From NCBI GenBank assembly GCA_964035015.1, contig OZ035998.1:35353628-35417627 (forward strand): DNA of 64,000 nt. The letters are read 5' to 3'. The DNA is from Corallium rubrum. Its lineage: Eukaryota; Cnidaria; Anthozoa; Scleralcyonacea; Coralliidae. The translations under genes were made by a program, and so were the position numbers. The notes below the pieces were generated by a model. That model had not been told where the DNA came from. It did no database searches and worked only from the letters and a program-made list of their open reading frames with translations. Each line of letters starts with the position of its first letter. Position 1 is the first letter of the stretch. Shown here one piece after another: positions 10,098-18,934 of this stretch.

Positions 10098-10437
10098 TAT
10101 GGGGGTACCAGGCCAGTTTATTTTGGGTGCTACGACAGGGATACCTCTCCTCCCCGAGGCGTAGACGAGATTTTTGTCCACTCCCAGGGATGTTTTTGGT
10201 TGGCCGCATGCACCACTTTTTTGAAGTTGCTGGAACCTCCGTTGGCCCCGGCCGTTGGCCCCAGCCGTTGGCCCCAGTGGTTGGCCCCGCTTGCCCCGTC
10301 AGCGCGGCCACTGGAACCACGGCATAGAACCACGGCTTGGCTATACGGGTGGTTATAGTTAATGGACCATCTGTTTTTGCCCCCGACTCGCCAGACCAGT
10401 CGGTTGCCGCCAGGAATCCAAAACCCAGGAATACCAA
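8599..10437 (-). CDS. PLE reverse transcriptase with GIY-YIG endonuclease (truncated N-terminus)
   Basis: The open frame is 612 codons. Residues ~1-113 are read-through of unrelated GC-rich flank; homology begins near residue 115 with 'YYSSFLDRVMSPLVKKLPYY'. RT motif A is 'FTMDVKSLYT' (159-168), motif B '[16 protein letters not shown]' (221-236), and the catalytic block 'RYIDDCLG' (258-265). A Cys-rich linker (C479-C487) leads to the GIY-YIG domain: 'LIYCISCSKCCMLYIG' (516-531), then R540, H544 and E590. In PLEs the RT copies the RNA and the GIY-YIG nuclease nicks the target. The N-terminal thumb/linker region of full PLEs is absent. About 490 codons without a stop suggest a young insertion. 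Confidence 0.85.
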   Translation of the reverse strand: MVFLGFGFLAATDWSGESGAKTDGPLTITTRIAKPWFYAVVPVAALTGQAGPTTGANGWGQRPGPTEVPATSKKWCMRPTKNIPGSGQKSRLRLGEERYPCRSTQNKLAWYPHILYYSSFLDRVMSPLVKKLPYYIKDTRHALQIFDQIHFTDPSKYIFTMDVKSLYTVIPHCDGLEVLKFFFNKRTILEPSTSTLLRLAELVLTLNNFSFDGEHYQQISGVAMGTKMGPSYSNLFVGYVEKQIFELYTGPLPDFFGRYIDDCLGTASCPRVNLEKFINYVNDSHPALKFTWEISETSVSFLDVLVSISGNALTTSVSYKPTDSHSYLLFSSSHPNHTKQSIPYFQFLRLRRLCSDDKDFETKSLEMRCFFVQRGYPNHLLDSAIHKASSIPRPDTLKQPSERLSDNKIPLVLTFHHFNYKVKDIISHNFHILKNDPETSAIFTDNPLISFRRNKNIRDSLIRSALRENLQAPVGTTSCSRTRCYTCSFLDPATLISGPKSNFTIRHNFTCTSSNLIYCISCSKCCMLYIGETGRRLSDRFAEHLRSVRNNDVDKPVARHFNSVNLHISDMKICAISPISGGNHSRKRQEKRLIFKIGTIHPHGLNERFSFI

Positions 10438-11030
10438 TGACCCAACCTATATGAAATTATTTTTCCATACAACATAAAGTTTACATCAGGTACGGTGGAA
10501 AAGACCACAGAGACCAAGTCGTTTGGCGATGGTCCCGAGCTTATGCTAAGAAGGACGCCCCCTTACTTCTTGGAGTCACCAAGGTCAAGTCAACCGTATG
10601 ACCATGTACCTAGCACCACACAACAGCCCCGAACAGCGGCAACCTGGAGTCCAGGCGGCCACACCGAGCCGAAGGCGAGGTGTTGGGCCGCAATCATACC
10701 AGGAGTCACCAGTGTAAAGTCTATTGTGAGTCAGATAAAACCTTCCAACAAATAGGCCAGTTTATTTTGCCCCCAACTCGCCAGACCAGTCGGTTGCCAC
10801 CGATCTTCCAAAATATAAGTCTTCACAGAATCCAAGTCAGATTTTATGAAGTGGTCCGCAGACTTAAAGAAACCACCTTTTGACTGTACGGAGAAAAATA
10901 TGTCAAATGCCAGCGTTTTTAGAGTCCTATATTTACAGCCTATACTAGCATAAGAGAAAATTGGGAATTTTAGCTGGTTTAGGCACTAGCACCACCTTTT
11001 TTACTCAGAAAACGCCCAACCACTCGTTCA
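10098..11030. other. Non-coding flank, possible left terminal region of the Polinton
   Basis: This is GC-richer than the surroundings. It holds a small minisatellite of the type CCGTTGGCCCCA (about 10230-10290) and two direct-repeat blocks: GGCCAGTTTATTTTG at 10111 and 10755, and a ~34 bp block containing CGCCAGACCAGTCGGTTGCC at 10377 and 10767. No gene is recognisable. Lying between the last Polinton gene and the PLE, it could contain the Polinton left terminal repeat, but the right end of the element is lost so this cannot be tested here. Confidence 0.4.
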
Positions 11031-12446
11031 CTACAGGACGTTTTTACTGAACAGATATCCGGCCACAGCTGTTACAACTAATATAATCCCCAGCTCATTA
11101 TCCGTCGTGTTTGTGCCAGGTGTGTGGATGGCTACATTATCAGTGTTTGTACCAGATGCATTTTCCTTATGAGGTGGCTTTTCCGGTTCCTCATCTAATG
11201 TTTCCAGATGTGGGACATATTCCTGGTGTAGCTTCTTTGGCTGCCTATGGACAACCTGCTGGTAGTTTACTTTAGAGTTAATACCAAATTTCATAGCATC
11301 AGACGCGTGTTTGAGTAAGTTGTTATATCCGATAATTTTTTTCTTCAGTATTGTGAGTGACCCTGGCACTAACCATGTGTCAGGACTTATGGCCAAGTTC
11401 TGGGTTACGTTAGTATCTGATATTGATCTGTTCATATTCAGAATCCAAGTGCTAACAGAGTAGTTAACGACGGCGTCATTTACGAGGACTCTGAATTCCT
11501 GTTGTGACTCCAGACTTCCAGCACCCTTCTTAACGATACTTACCCTTGTTTTAGCTTGAGAGCCTAGCACTGCATAGACATAAGCCTCGATAGACTCGTT
11601 TATATATTGTAGCCCTATCCTGGTAAAACCATCTGTCTTAAGTGGTATGAACCTTCTGTAGTGTGTTTTATAATCAGGGTTAAGACGCCACATCCACTCC
11701 TTAAATGCACGGTCATGATGCTGACCAGAGTGTGGATTAATCAGGAACTTTTTCTCTCTAGGTATATTATCCATATTGTCGATTACATCCTTCCCAGCAC
11801 CAAATTCCCTCATTAGATCACTTTTCTTTTCCTTTATAAGGCGCCTTAGTATACGTCGGGTAGTGAAGTACACATGGAAGCCCATAATAGACGTAACCAC
11901 TGGATAAACATCATCGGAGAACTTTAGATGCTCAACCCCAACACCACAGCAGTACGTACTTAGGTAGACGGCAAAGATTAGCTGGTAGTAGGGTTCGTTG
12001 TTATTCCACCACACAGCAATATCCGTCCTATTTCCTGGGTTAAGTACTGGCAATTTAGACATGAAAAAGTTATGGTCGTTAACATAGATCCTGAAATTGT
12101 TAAGGTCATAGTCTATAACATTTTCTGATAAGTATGTGAACTTTGAGAAGTCGTGTTTTCCCTCAACATCCTTCTCCCAATGTCTTTTTCCCTGGACTTT
12201 CTGCACGGTACCACCACCTAACCATATTTTTGGGAATCTTGGCGGTGGCTTATCTATCGTCAGGTACTTGGTATAGTTTTCATTACTTTTAAATTCCTGC
12301 TCCTCGGTGAAAATGTATGTTTTATCAGAGCCGACAGGTCCGAAGAACACACCTGGTTCTGTCTTACCAAATACCGAGCTAGTTATGAACTTACTTTTGT
12401 CAGCATATGGGTACTTAGCGAAGAATCTATTTAGGGTCCTGTTCAT
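11031..12446 (-). CDS. Conserved Polinton protein with C-terminal membrane anchor, function unknown
   Basis: The product is 471 aa. It is a largely soluble, aromatic-rich protein with a central segment 'YYQLIFAVYLSTYCCGVGVEHL' (split here: YYQLIFAVYL at ~153, then STYCCGVGVEHL) and 'FHVYFTTRRILRRLI' (~191-205). A low-complexity Pro/Thr/Asn stretch (~410-450) precedes one hydrophobic segment at the extreme C-terminus (~451-469). From memory, proteins with this pattern accompany capsid genes in cnidarian Polintons; a virion or assembly role is inference. The start ATG at 12446 follows CTATAGTAT, like other starts in the element, and overlaps the end of the next gene by 20 bp. The frame is intact. 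Confidence 0.75.
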   Translation of the reverse strand: MNRTLNRFFAKYPYADKSKFITSSVFGKTEPGVFFGPVGSDKTYIFTEEQEFKSNENYTKYLTIDKPPPRFPKIWLGGGTVQKVQGKRHWEKDVEGKHDFSKFTYLSENVIDYDLNNFRIYVNDHNFFMSKLPVLNPGNRTDIAVWWNNNEPYYQLIFAVYLSTYCCGVGVEHLKFSDDVYPVVTSIMGFHVYFTTRRILRRLIKEKKSDLMREFGAGKDVIDNMDNIPREKKFLINPHSGQHHDRAFKEWMWRLNPDYKTHYRRFIPLKTDGFTRIGLQYINESIEAYVYAVLGSQAKTRVSIVKKGAGSLESQQEFRVLVNDAVVNYSVSTWILNMNRSISDTNVTQNLAISPDTWLVPGSLTILKKKIIGYNNLLKHASDAMKFGINSKVNYQQVVHRQPKKLHQEYVPHLETLDEEPEKPPHKENASGTNTDNVAIHTPGTNTTDNELGIILVVTAVAGYLFSKNVL

Positions 12447-12978
12447 ATACTATAGGTTGTGTACTATTACCAGTCAGTTTGGTCTTATGCTGGTATATAT
12501 GCTTACCAGTTATGGCAACACCTCCGAGTAACCCTATAAGGGGTATGTATGGGCTAACTACTGATATAATACTCTCAACATCTTTTCTCAGTATGCCATT
12601 ATTTTTAAGTTCATCTGTTAGCGCAACAGGATCCTCAATTGCGTCAAGACCACCAAGCATTGTTGAGAACTGGCTTATTATTAAATCTGTCAGGAACCCA
12701 TCTGCGTCCTTTTTCCTCTTAGCTTCATAGGCCTTGTAAATTTTGTCTAATGTCTTCTCACTACATTTTCTTATATGCCCAGACTTCTGAGTGATGTACC
12801 CATCATCAGATGCAGTTATAAGTTCCTCACGCCTGGTGTCTATGCTAGGTTCCTCAGTGATCACAGTTTTAGCAATACTCTCTTCCACAACCTGTAGCTC
12901 ATCAACTAGTTTTTCAATAGCCTCATCTTCAATAACAACTGGCTCAGACTTACTGCGCTTACCTTCCCTCTTTGGCAC
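12427..12978 (-). CDS. Small Polinton protein with basic/acidic N-terminus, unknown function
   Basis: The open frame is ~183 codons. The N-terminus has a nuclear-localisation-like basic run (KREGKRSK), followed by an acidic helical region and a segment 'SQFSTMLGGLDAIEDPVALT'. Near the C-terminus is a glycine-rich hydrophobic stretch (~145-160) that could be a membrane helix. There is no ATG in the first ~108 codons: the frame opens at GTG (12978) just after an in-frame stop, and the nearby ATG is in another frame. Either translation starts unusually or the start is damaged. The position between ATPase and the 471-aa gene suggests a virion-associated role; this is inference only. Confidence 0.55.
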   Translation of the reverse strand: MPKREGKRSKSEPVVIEDEAIEKLVDELQVVEESIAKTVITEEPSIDTRREELITASDDGYITQKSGHIRKCSEKTLDKIYKAYEAKRKKDADGFLTDLIISQFSTMLGGLDAIEDPVALTDELKNNGILRKDVESIISVVSPYIPLIGLLGGVAITGKHIYQHKTKLTGNSTQPIVYEQDPK

Positions 12979-12993
12979 ACATTAGGTTATGTT

Positions 12994-13589
12994 TCATTTA
13001 ACTTCATAGGTTGGTGGTTGCGTACTGAGTCTGATGTCAAGGTATTTTCCTGTAGCAAGCTGCGCAATGATAGACTTCTCCGTTTCACTGTCTGCTATAT
13101 GTCCGAAGAACTCATCCCTCAACACCTTCATACTTCTCCTGTTATGTGTGCTGAAAAATAACAGTCTAGTGGTATTGTCCCTTATACCAGTCGCGACACT
13201 ATTCAGCTTCTGAGTGAGAATGAACAATGTGATATTATGATGCCTGCCACTGTATGATAAAAAGCCAGCATGCCATCGTTAAGATGTTGATCACCTGTGT
13301 TACTCATGTCGTCAACTATTACCGCAGTCTTAGACCCAGAGTAAATTTTCACTATAGCCTCAATAATAGGATCTAGTTTATCTGGGCTTATGCTAAGTCC
13401 GATGACATCGGGGTCACTATTCAGGTATCCCCAGTCTAGGTATGTCGTATTTATCCACAGTGTGGGACAGAGTATTATGATGAAGTCAAAATACTTCCCG
13501 TACTCTACAGAAAGTATTTCGTTAAGCAATGTGTAAGTCTTACCACACCCAGATGGTCCAACTATCAGAATAGTCTCTGGCTTATCCAT
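12994..13589 (-). pseudogene. FtsK/HerA-type (A32-like) DNA-packaging ATPase, frameshifted
   Basis: It would pump the element genome into a capsid. The first piece (13589 to ~13255) has Walker A 'GPSGCGKT' (residues ~10-17) and Walker B 'TAVIVDDMS' (~89-97). The rest of the family signature, the arginine/histidine block and 'LFILTQKL' sensor strand followed by 'STHNRRSM', continues in a different frame down to 12994. The frames switch inside a run of T (minus strand) near 13255, a single-base length change, and the first frame then stops at 13203. This could be a true inactivating mutation or a homopolymer error in the assembly. The start ATG at 13589 is preceded by TTAGTGT and abuts the capsid gene stop. 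Confidence 0.9.
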
Positions 13590-13592
13590 ACA

Positions 13593-14828
13593 CTAATACT
13601 GAATAGACTGAAGCTGACCATTAGCCAGGTTGATTAACCCATCCGACAGCACGTAAAGGTAGCAGGTACAGGCAGTGGTCCCAGCACTTTTCTCAACCTC
13701 GATAAGTATTCCGTTTTGTGTATCAGTCAGCTTTACACCCTGACCCTGTACCCTCTTTAACGCTGTTGTTGAGAAGTCGCAAACCAAGGCAAACTTATCA
13801 CTGAAGAAATTCGCCTCACTAACATTCCTATCAAACCGGTCATCACTTGGGAAGAACACCCGGCTAGCCTCACTGAAGAAATCGTACTTCTTCATCGACT
13901 GTGTGTACAGGAAGTTTGGCTGGCCCTGAAAACTTATCTTAACACTCTCAATAGATGGGTAGTAGAAAGACTCACTTCCATCAGTGGTTCTTTTAAAGAT
14001 CATTACGATATTTCTCAGAGACTTTCTCGGTAAGTTCACATTCTCATGGATCTTTGTGCTGGCAGCAGTTACTGGAAAGGTTTTAACTAGGGTTGCATGG
14101 CCGTAGTAGGAAGATTTCCCTCTACTGTAAATCCCCTCAACCTCACCCGCTAACATCTCATTCTCAACTGTCTCGTACCTCAACTTTAGGTTGTCAAGCC
14201 TGAAGCTACCTGGCACAGCCTTACCACTACCACCGGGTAGCAATACATTACCCGGACTGTTAATTTTCAGTATAGTCTCATGTGTGTTTTGCGATGCCTG
14301 GGGGTAGATAGCTCCATTCTCACTAAGCCAATCATCATCAATAGGCACTGTGAATCTGTCACCATAGACACCATTTACAAGAGCATCACCAGCAACGCTA
14401 GAATCACCACTAGCGTCCTGACTCCTTAGCTTAGCAAGGTTCACACTCCCACCAAGACCCTGGTCAATTTTTCCAACCCGCTTTGACTTAGACCAAAGGT
14501 CCTCATAACACCTGAGAACATGGGCTTCATTCAGGTCCCTGTATATTTCCCCATTAAGCTTGTGGGTTACTTGCTTGAACAGTGTGGACTTAAGGTTGTT
14601 CTGATGGTATGACTCCTTGTTACCATTTTTCAGGGTGAATGTAAGCATCCTACTACCAGGAATTAGTACATGATTAACTGGTAGTGTCGACAGCTTTACA
14701 TAAAGGTCTTGACCAGAGGATATATGTGTTGGGTTAAATGTTACGTCGACTACTCTCCTAGTGCCTTTCTTACTACTGTCCGGTTTCTTTAGTTTGTAGC
14801 TCGGATTGATTCTATCTTCCTGCAACAT
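13593..14828 (-). CDS. Major capsid protein candidate (jelly-roll type)
   Basis: The product is 411 aa, predicted almost all beta strand, with no membrane segment. Features include 'VLIPGSRMLTFTLKNG' (~55-70), 'VTHKLNGEIYRDLNEAHVLR' (~87-106), 'YEDLW' and a late 'FRLDNLKLRYETVENEMLAG' segment (~206-225). From memory this order (valine/glycine strand pairs, a 'DLW' block, then an 'L.YE.V' strand) is that of capsid proteins in cnidarian Polinton-like elements, which fold as double jelly rolls. Placement directly upstream of the packaging ATPase and in one operon-like block with penton and integrase supports the call. No mutation is visible. Structure prediction would decide it. Confidence 0.68.
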   Translation of the reverse strand: MLQEDRINPSYKLKKPDSSKKGTRRVVDVTFNPTHISSGQDLYVKLSTLPVNHVLIPGSRMLTFTLKNGNKESYHQNNLKSTLFKQVTHKLNGEIYRDLNEAHVLRCYEDLWSKSKRVGKIDQGLGGSVNLAKLRSQDASGDSSVAGDALVNGVYGDRFTVPIDDDWLSENGAIYPQASQNTHETILKINSPGNVLLPGGSGKAVPGSFRLDNLKLRYETVENEMLAGEVEGIYSRGKSSYYGHATLVKTFPVTAASTKIHENVNLPRKSLRNIVMIFKRTTDGSESFYYPSIESVKISFQGQPNFLYTQSMKKYDFFSEASRVFFPSDDRFDRNVSEANFFSDKFALVCDFSTTALKRVQGQGVKLTDTQNGILIEVEKSAGTTACTCYLYVLSDGLINLANGQLQSIQY

Positions 14829-14843
14829 AGACTAAGTTATATC

Positions 14844-16370
14844 TTATTTCTTTTTTCCATATCTATCATAAACCACCCATACGATCGCCAGAACCAACAC
14901 CCACAGATTGCTAGCCAACCAGGCCAGACCCATGGCACCATACTTTAGCAGAGCAACTATCAGGTTACCAACCGCCATGATAATAGGACCTAACACTGGG
15001 CCGAGTTTCTTTGCCAGATTCCTAAAGGCGTTATAGACTGACCGTCCAAATGATCCGACAGCGTTAGCACCTCTTTTGATATTATAGTGCATTTCCATTA
15101 TTACCGTCGTCAGAAGGGAAGCCACAGCTACAGCAAGCGATGTCGCACCAAGCCAGTTCTCCTTCATCCACTTCTTAAAACGTTCTAACCTAGACAGATC
15201 TTCTATACTCTCATTACCATCAACCTCTTCCTCAAACACTACCCTAGCCTCACTATATTTAGGGACACCACCTTTCTCAACAATATGTATTAGATCAGAC
15301 TTAAGCTCAGCAACCTCCTGAATACTTCTATACAGTTGCTCCTTCAGATTGTCGGTCTCTCTCAAAGCCTTCAGTCTGTATTCATTAGCCAACTGGTCCA
15401 GTGCTTCTATCTTAGTGTCGGCATCCCCCTTAGGATTCAGCATCCCTGAGAACTCACGAATCTCCTGCTCTGTAAGCTCACTGGCCCTCTCACGTAACCT
15501 CCCACCGATCTCTGAAACAGCTGACTCAACTATTTCCATGACTAAACCCTGGGGTATGTCTGGAAGACTAACTGGGTCATTACCTGTCCCGTCAAAAATG
15601 GTGGTGTCACTAAGGTCCATAAGAAGTCTGTCTATCTTCTCCCCCGGTTTTAGTCTAACACCGTGCCTGTTCTTATCCCTAACCATAGCCTCAATCACCT
15701 CAGGTGTGTGCTCGGCATACTCATTTTCACTAACCACATCACTAACTACTTCCTTACTTACCCCTGTTTCATCTACCAATGACTCTATATAGTGACTTGT
15801 AAGCACTACTACATGTTCAACTAGTTCGGTGAACTCCTTCTCTGTGTCTGACCCCACATTAAGTTTCTCAGTGATAGGGTTACCACTATCGTCATCACGG
15901 GACGTGTTAATCAACCTGACGTCTACACTACGGTAACTAAGAGTTAGCTCGTGACCGCCTGATACGACTTTCCCACTTTTCCCAAAAGAGACGCCCCGTA
16001 TTATTTCCAGACCAGGCTCATTATTTAGTATGGGTCTAGTAGTAAGACCTTCAGATACAGTTAAGAACGATCTGATAAGCCTAACCGCCTTGTTCTGTTT
16101 ATATCTCGACAATTTTTTACTGAAGGTGCCTTTATTAGTTATCAAATTGTTAACGAAGTCCCGTAGATTATCCTTAATTCCTACTCTCCTAACATTAGTA
16201 ATGTCCCTACCCTCATAGTTTATGTCCTCATCAATCCATTTAGTCTCAGCATAAGGGTCTTCATCCTGAAATAACGGGTCATCATATTCTGACCACTCTT
16301 CACCATCCCCTTCACCATTTTCAGGAGGATTGTTTTCAAAGTCGTCAAATACGTCACCACCTTCAGCCAT
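14844..16370 (-). CDS. Acidic coiled-coil protein with C-terminal membrane domain, virion-type
   Basis: The product is 508 aa. Residues 1-55 are strongly acidic (DEDPYAE, DEDINYE). Residues ~290-370 are long charged helices, probably coiled coil. After a basic 'RLERFKKWMKENWLG' hinge (~397) come at least three hydrophobic segments between ~410 and 503, ending 'YDRYGKKK'. The C-terminal 'LAWLASNLWVLVLAIVWVVY' signature recurs, from memory, in Polinton proteins of cnidarians. A role at an inner virion membrane or vertex is inference. The start ATG at 16370 follows TTAGTGTATAG; the gene lies 8 bp from the integrase and 15 bp from the capsid gene. Confidence 0.75.
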   Translation of the reverse strand: MAEGGDVFDDFENNPPENGEGDGEEWSEYDDPLFQDEDPYAETKWIDEDINYEGRDITNVRRVGIKDNLRDFVNNLITNKGTFSKKLSRYKQNKAVRLIRSFLTVSEGLTTRPILNNEPGLEIIRGVSFGKSGKVVSGGHELTLSYRSVDVRLINTSRDDDSGNPITEKLNVGSDTEKEFTELVEHVVVLTSHYIESLVDETGVSKEVVSDVVSENEYAEHTPEVIEAMVRDKNRHGVRLKPGEKIDRLLMDLSDTTIFDGTGNDPVSLPDIPQGLVMEIVESAVSEIGGRLRERASELTEQEIREFSGMLNPKGDADTKIEALDQLANEYRLKALRETDNLKEQLYRSIQEVAELKSDLIHIVEKGGVPKYSEARVVFEEEVDGNESIEDLSRLERFKKWMKENWLGATSLAVAVASLLTTVIMEMHYNIKRGANAVGSFGRSVYNAFRNLAKKLGPVLGPIIMAVGNLIVALLKYGAMGLAWLASNLWVLVLAIVWVVYDRYGKKK

Positions 16371-16377
16371 CTATACA

Positions 16378-17466
16378 CTAACCAATATTCTGGATATCAC
16401 TCTCAGGTACCCAGCTATTATGCTTGCTATCATACCCGAGCCACTTCACCAGGGCCATCTTCTTTTTCCTCTTCAGTATTTTCTCCACCTTATAAACATG
16501 ATCCTTCTTAACAACAGCACTTAGCTCCTCTTCATAAAACTTCCCAATTATTGGCTCACCCTCTAAGTCCGCTATTTCATAAACATTTGGATCACCCCTA
16601 ATCACCTTAGTCACCTTGAATAGTTCCTCTGTGAAGTTAGCCTCATAACCTTTAGTGAATATGCTTTTGTACTTACTTATCCTGACAGTATCACCAACTT
16701 TAAATTTAGCTAGGGGGTATTCTCCAAAGGTGTGGCCAAATAAGGTGTTCCACACTTCAACCTCATTACTTTTATTAACATTAGCAGGTTTCATCAGTAT
16801 AGTTCTGTGCTTACTGTTATTGTAATTACTAACCAGCGAGTCTAGAACATCAGTCCACTTATATGTTCCCTTACTGTAGAAGTACTTCCACATAGCCGTC
16901 TTGAGGGTTCTGTTGAACCGTTCCACAACAGCAGCCTTCTTATCTGATAGAGTGCTAAAGTACTTAGCACCAGCTCCCTCCAGTAAGGACCTCACCCCAA
17001 CATTGTAAAATTCCTTACCATCGTCAAACTGCACCAGTTCTGGATCCGCTCCCAAACGCTTCTTGAATTTCTTAAGTAACAACGTTACCGCCTTGGTCAT
17101 ACTTCCAGTGTCTTTCCTATACACAGGGATGGCAAAGGCATATCTGCTTAAAATTTCAACAGCCGTTAGTATCCAACGGTATCCCCCATTCTTATTCCCA
17201 TAATTACCCATATCAACAAGATCCATTTGAAGCTGCTCACCAAGGTAGTAAACCCTAGTCTGTCTGAACTTATGCTTACCAACTATTTTCCTGTACCGTG
17301 TAAAAGTGTCCTGCGATTTTAGCCACTCAGTGACCTTACTCCTACTCACACCTGGGAGACCATCCACCAAGGCTCTCTGGTAAAGTCTCTCAGCTGACTG
17401 ATAACCAGTTGCCGGATTATAGTATATATCTCTAAGCCCCTGTTCCAACTCTATGTCATTGTCCAT
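16378..17466 (-). CDS. Polinton integrase: retroviral-type DDE core plus C-terminal chromodomain
   Basis: The product is 362 aa and catalyses strand transfer of the element ends into host DNA. An N-terminal helical region (1-70) precedes the rve core: first Asp in 'LQMDLVDMG' (D82), second in 'VQFDDGKEF' (D148), and Glu in 'VVERFNRTLK' (E182), a D,D-33-E spacing. A small SH3-like part ('KFKVGDTVRISKYKS', 255-268) follows, then a chromodomain at ~325-362 ('YKVEKIL', 'ALVKWLGYD', 'NSWVPESDI'), expected to bind modified histones and guide target choice. The frame is complete and no catalytic residue is missing. It is the clearest diagnostic gene of the element. The start follows AGAGTAT. Confidence 0.96.
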   Translation of the reverse strand: MDNDIELEQGLRDIYYNPATGYQSAERLYQRALVDGLPGVSRSKVTEWLKSQDTFTRYRKIVGKHKFRQTRVYYLGEQLQMDLVDMGNYGNKNGGYRWILTAVEILSRYAFAIPVYRKDTGSMTKAVTLLLKKFKKRLGADPELVQFDDGKEFYNVGVRSLLEGAGAKYFSTLSDKKAAVVERFNRTLKTAMWKYFYSKGTYKWTDVLDSLVSNYNNSKHRTILMKPANVNKSNEVEVWNTLFGHTFGEYPLAKFKVGDTVRISKYKSIFTKGYEANFTEELFKVTKVIRGDPNVYEIADLEGEPIIGKFYEEELSAVVKKDHVYKVEKILKRKKKMALVKWLGYDSKHNSWVPESDIQNIG

Positions 17467-17471
17467 ATACT

Positions 17472-18137
17472 CTACGGGATGTACAGCTCCAGCAATATAC
17501 TCCCAAAACCATTAAGCGGGTTTCCATTCTGATCTGTCACATGGAATTCCAACTCGTTTATAACACCTTTACCAATTTCCAGCTCTGTCTCAATGTCAAC
17601 AAATGACTGTGTCGAACCGAACAGCGGCTGCTCACTAGTGACTGGAAGACTCACTAGGGTGTTACTCTTCCTTCCATTACACAGGTTCATTGATGTAGAT
17701 ATCACATTACACATCACCACCAAGTACTTCAGCCCATTATTCACATTTATCAACCCACTCTTTGTGCTACTGCCTGGCAAGAATATACGGGTGCTGAATC
17801 CCAGTAAAGAGGATAAGTTGTTATGCAGTACTAGAGTCGTGCTACTGTCGGTCACCATCGTACACTTAGCCTCTGGTTTACTAAGTGTTAATGTAACCCC
17901 GCTGTTCCCCTCAAGTATCTTCTTAAAATCCTGGAATGTGTAGTAACCATCCCCAAGGAATTTGTTCACCCTCTTATTGTGAACATAGTAGTTACCCTTA
18001 CTGCTGGATACATTATAGTACTCCCACATTATGTAGGCCTTCTTCAGCAGAATATGAGGATTTTTCCCTGTCAGTATAGGCTCCTCCAGTCTAATAACCT
18101 TATGTGATCCCTCTATAATCGCAGTAAGTTTCCTCAT
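17472..18137 (-). CDS. Penton-like minor capsid protein candidate
   Basis: The product is 221 aa and beta-rich. A 'GYYTFQDFKKIL' motif (~64-75) is followed by 'LLGFSTRIFLPGSS' (~110-123), 'VSLPVTSEQPLFGS' (~162-175) and the C-terminal strand set 'GKGVINELEFHVTDQNGN' with 'GSILLELYIP' at the end. From memory this is the pattern of the single-jelly-roll penton proteins of Polintons, which occupy capsid five-fold vertices. It is the first leftward gene, starting 40 bp from the divergent fibre-like gene. The frame is intact. Fold prediction against Polinton and virophage pentons would confirm or reject it. Confidence 0.6.
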   Translation of the reverse strand: MRKLTAIIEGSHKVIRLEEPILTGKNPHILLKKAYIMWEYYNVSSSKGNYYVHNKRVNKFLGDGYYTFQDFKKILEGNSGVTLTLSKPEAKCTMVTDSSTTLVLHNNLSSLLGFSTRIFLPGSSTKSGLINVNNGLKYLVVMCNVISTSMNLCNGRKSNTLVSLPVTSEQPLFGSTQSFVDIETELEIGKGVINELEFHVTDQNGNPLNGFGSILLELYIP

Positions 18138-18177
18138 AATATAGATAATATTATGGCAGGCTTATATGTCCTAATAT
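18138..18177. promoter_or_regulatory. 40 bp divergent promoter between capsid block and fibre block
   Basis: The two ATGs at 18137 (minus) and 18178 (plus) are separated only by this AT-rich spacer, which contains ATATTATC near the leftward start and CTTATATGTCCTAAT before the rightward start. Both starts carry the CTA-AT-AT-ATG-like context shared across the element. A bidirectional late promoter is inferred from the geometry. Confidence 0.5.
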
Positions 18178-18921
18178 ATGAGTCTTAATTTAGGTTTTAG
18201 CAATGGCACTGATACAACCACCACCAACGCCCTAGATGGTAAGGCAACGGGAGACATTAATATGGAAGGATTTCAGATAAGCCATCCCAGATATCCGTCA
18301 GATGGTACTCATGTGACTTGCAGGGATTATGTAACCGGGGAATTTCTCGCTAAGAGGGACAAACTAAAAGGTACAGCAACAGGAGACATTGATATGGGGG
18401 TGTACGGAATAACCCAGAGTAAGAAAGCAACTGAGGACAACCACCTGATAAATAAGAAGTATGCCACAGAAAAGTTCGCTAAGAAGGAAAATTACAGACT
18501 TAACGCCACAATGGTCTGGTACTACCAAGCAACTGGTGGAACGCCGGAAGCACTCAATAGTAACGCCTACCCAATGGTCCCAGTAAGTAAGGACACCATG
18601 ATAAGAACATTATGCCACTCGTTCGACACAGATGGCGTCGTGCCTGACAATGTTGTTTAGGTTGCGTACCGTCTGTACTATGTCACCTATAAAGATACAC
18701 AAGGTTCCGAGCTACTGGGTACACTAACCTTAGGTAATGCAGATAGACATTATAGCGGTCACTGGTCTATACCTGTTAATCATGACTTCTATGTGAAAGA
18801 TACTATCTCAGCACAGCAGGCTACTAATAAACCATCTGTCGGTTACATCTACCCAACAATAACTGGGCTGACTAGTGGTAATGAGAGTTGTCTAACTGTA
18901 GCGTTTTACGAGCCTGTTTAA
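18178..18921 (+). pseudogene. Fibre-like attachment protein candidate interrupted by an amber codon
   Basis: The same frame runs 248 codons from 18178 to the TAA at 18919, except for TAG at 18658-18660. The first part has two copies of a shaft-like repeat, 'ATGDINMEGFQISHPRYPSD' and 'ATGDIDMGVYGITQSKKATE', each followed by a 'YVTGEF/YATEKF' step. This resembles GD-L-M-G repeats of phage tail fibres and Polinton fibre shafts. The part after the stop is a beta-rich globular segment ending 'CLTVAFYEPV'. A role in host attachment is inference. The stop could be inactivating, read through, or an error. The context of the gene is the head of the rightward block. Confidence 0.65.
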
Positions 18922-18934
18922 TCCTGCCTATGTT

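Noticed and set aside
13240..13265. Programmed frameshifting in the ATPase
   Set aside because: I see no slippery heptamer plus downstream structure, and the neighbouring polymerase and fibre genes are also damaged, so decay or assembly error is simpler.
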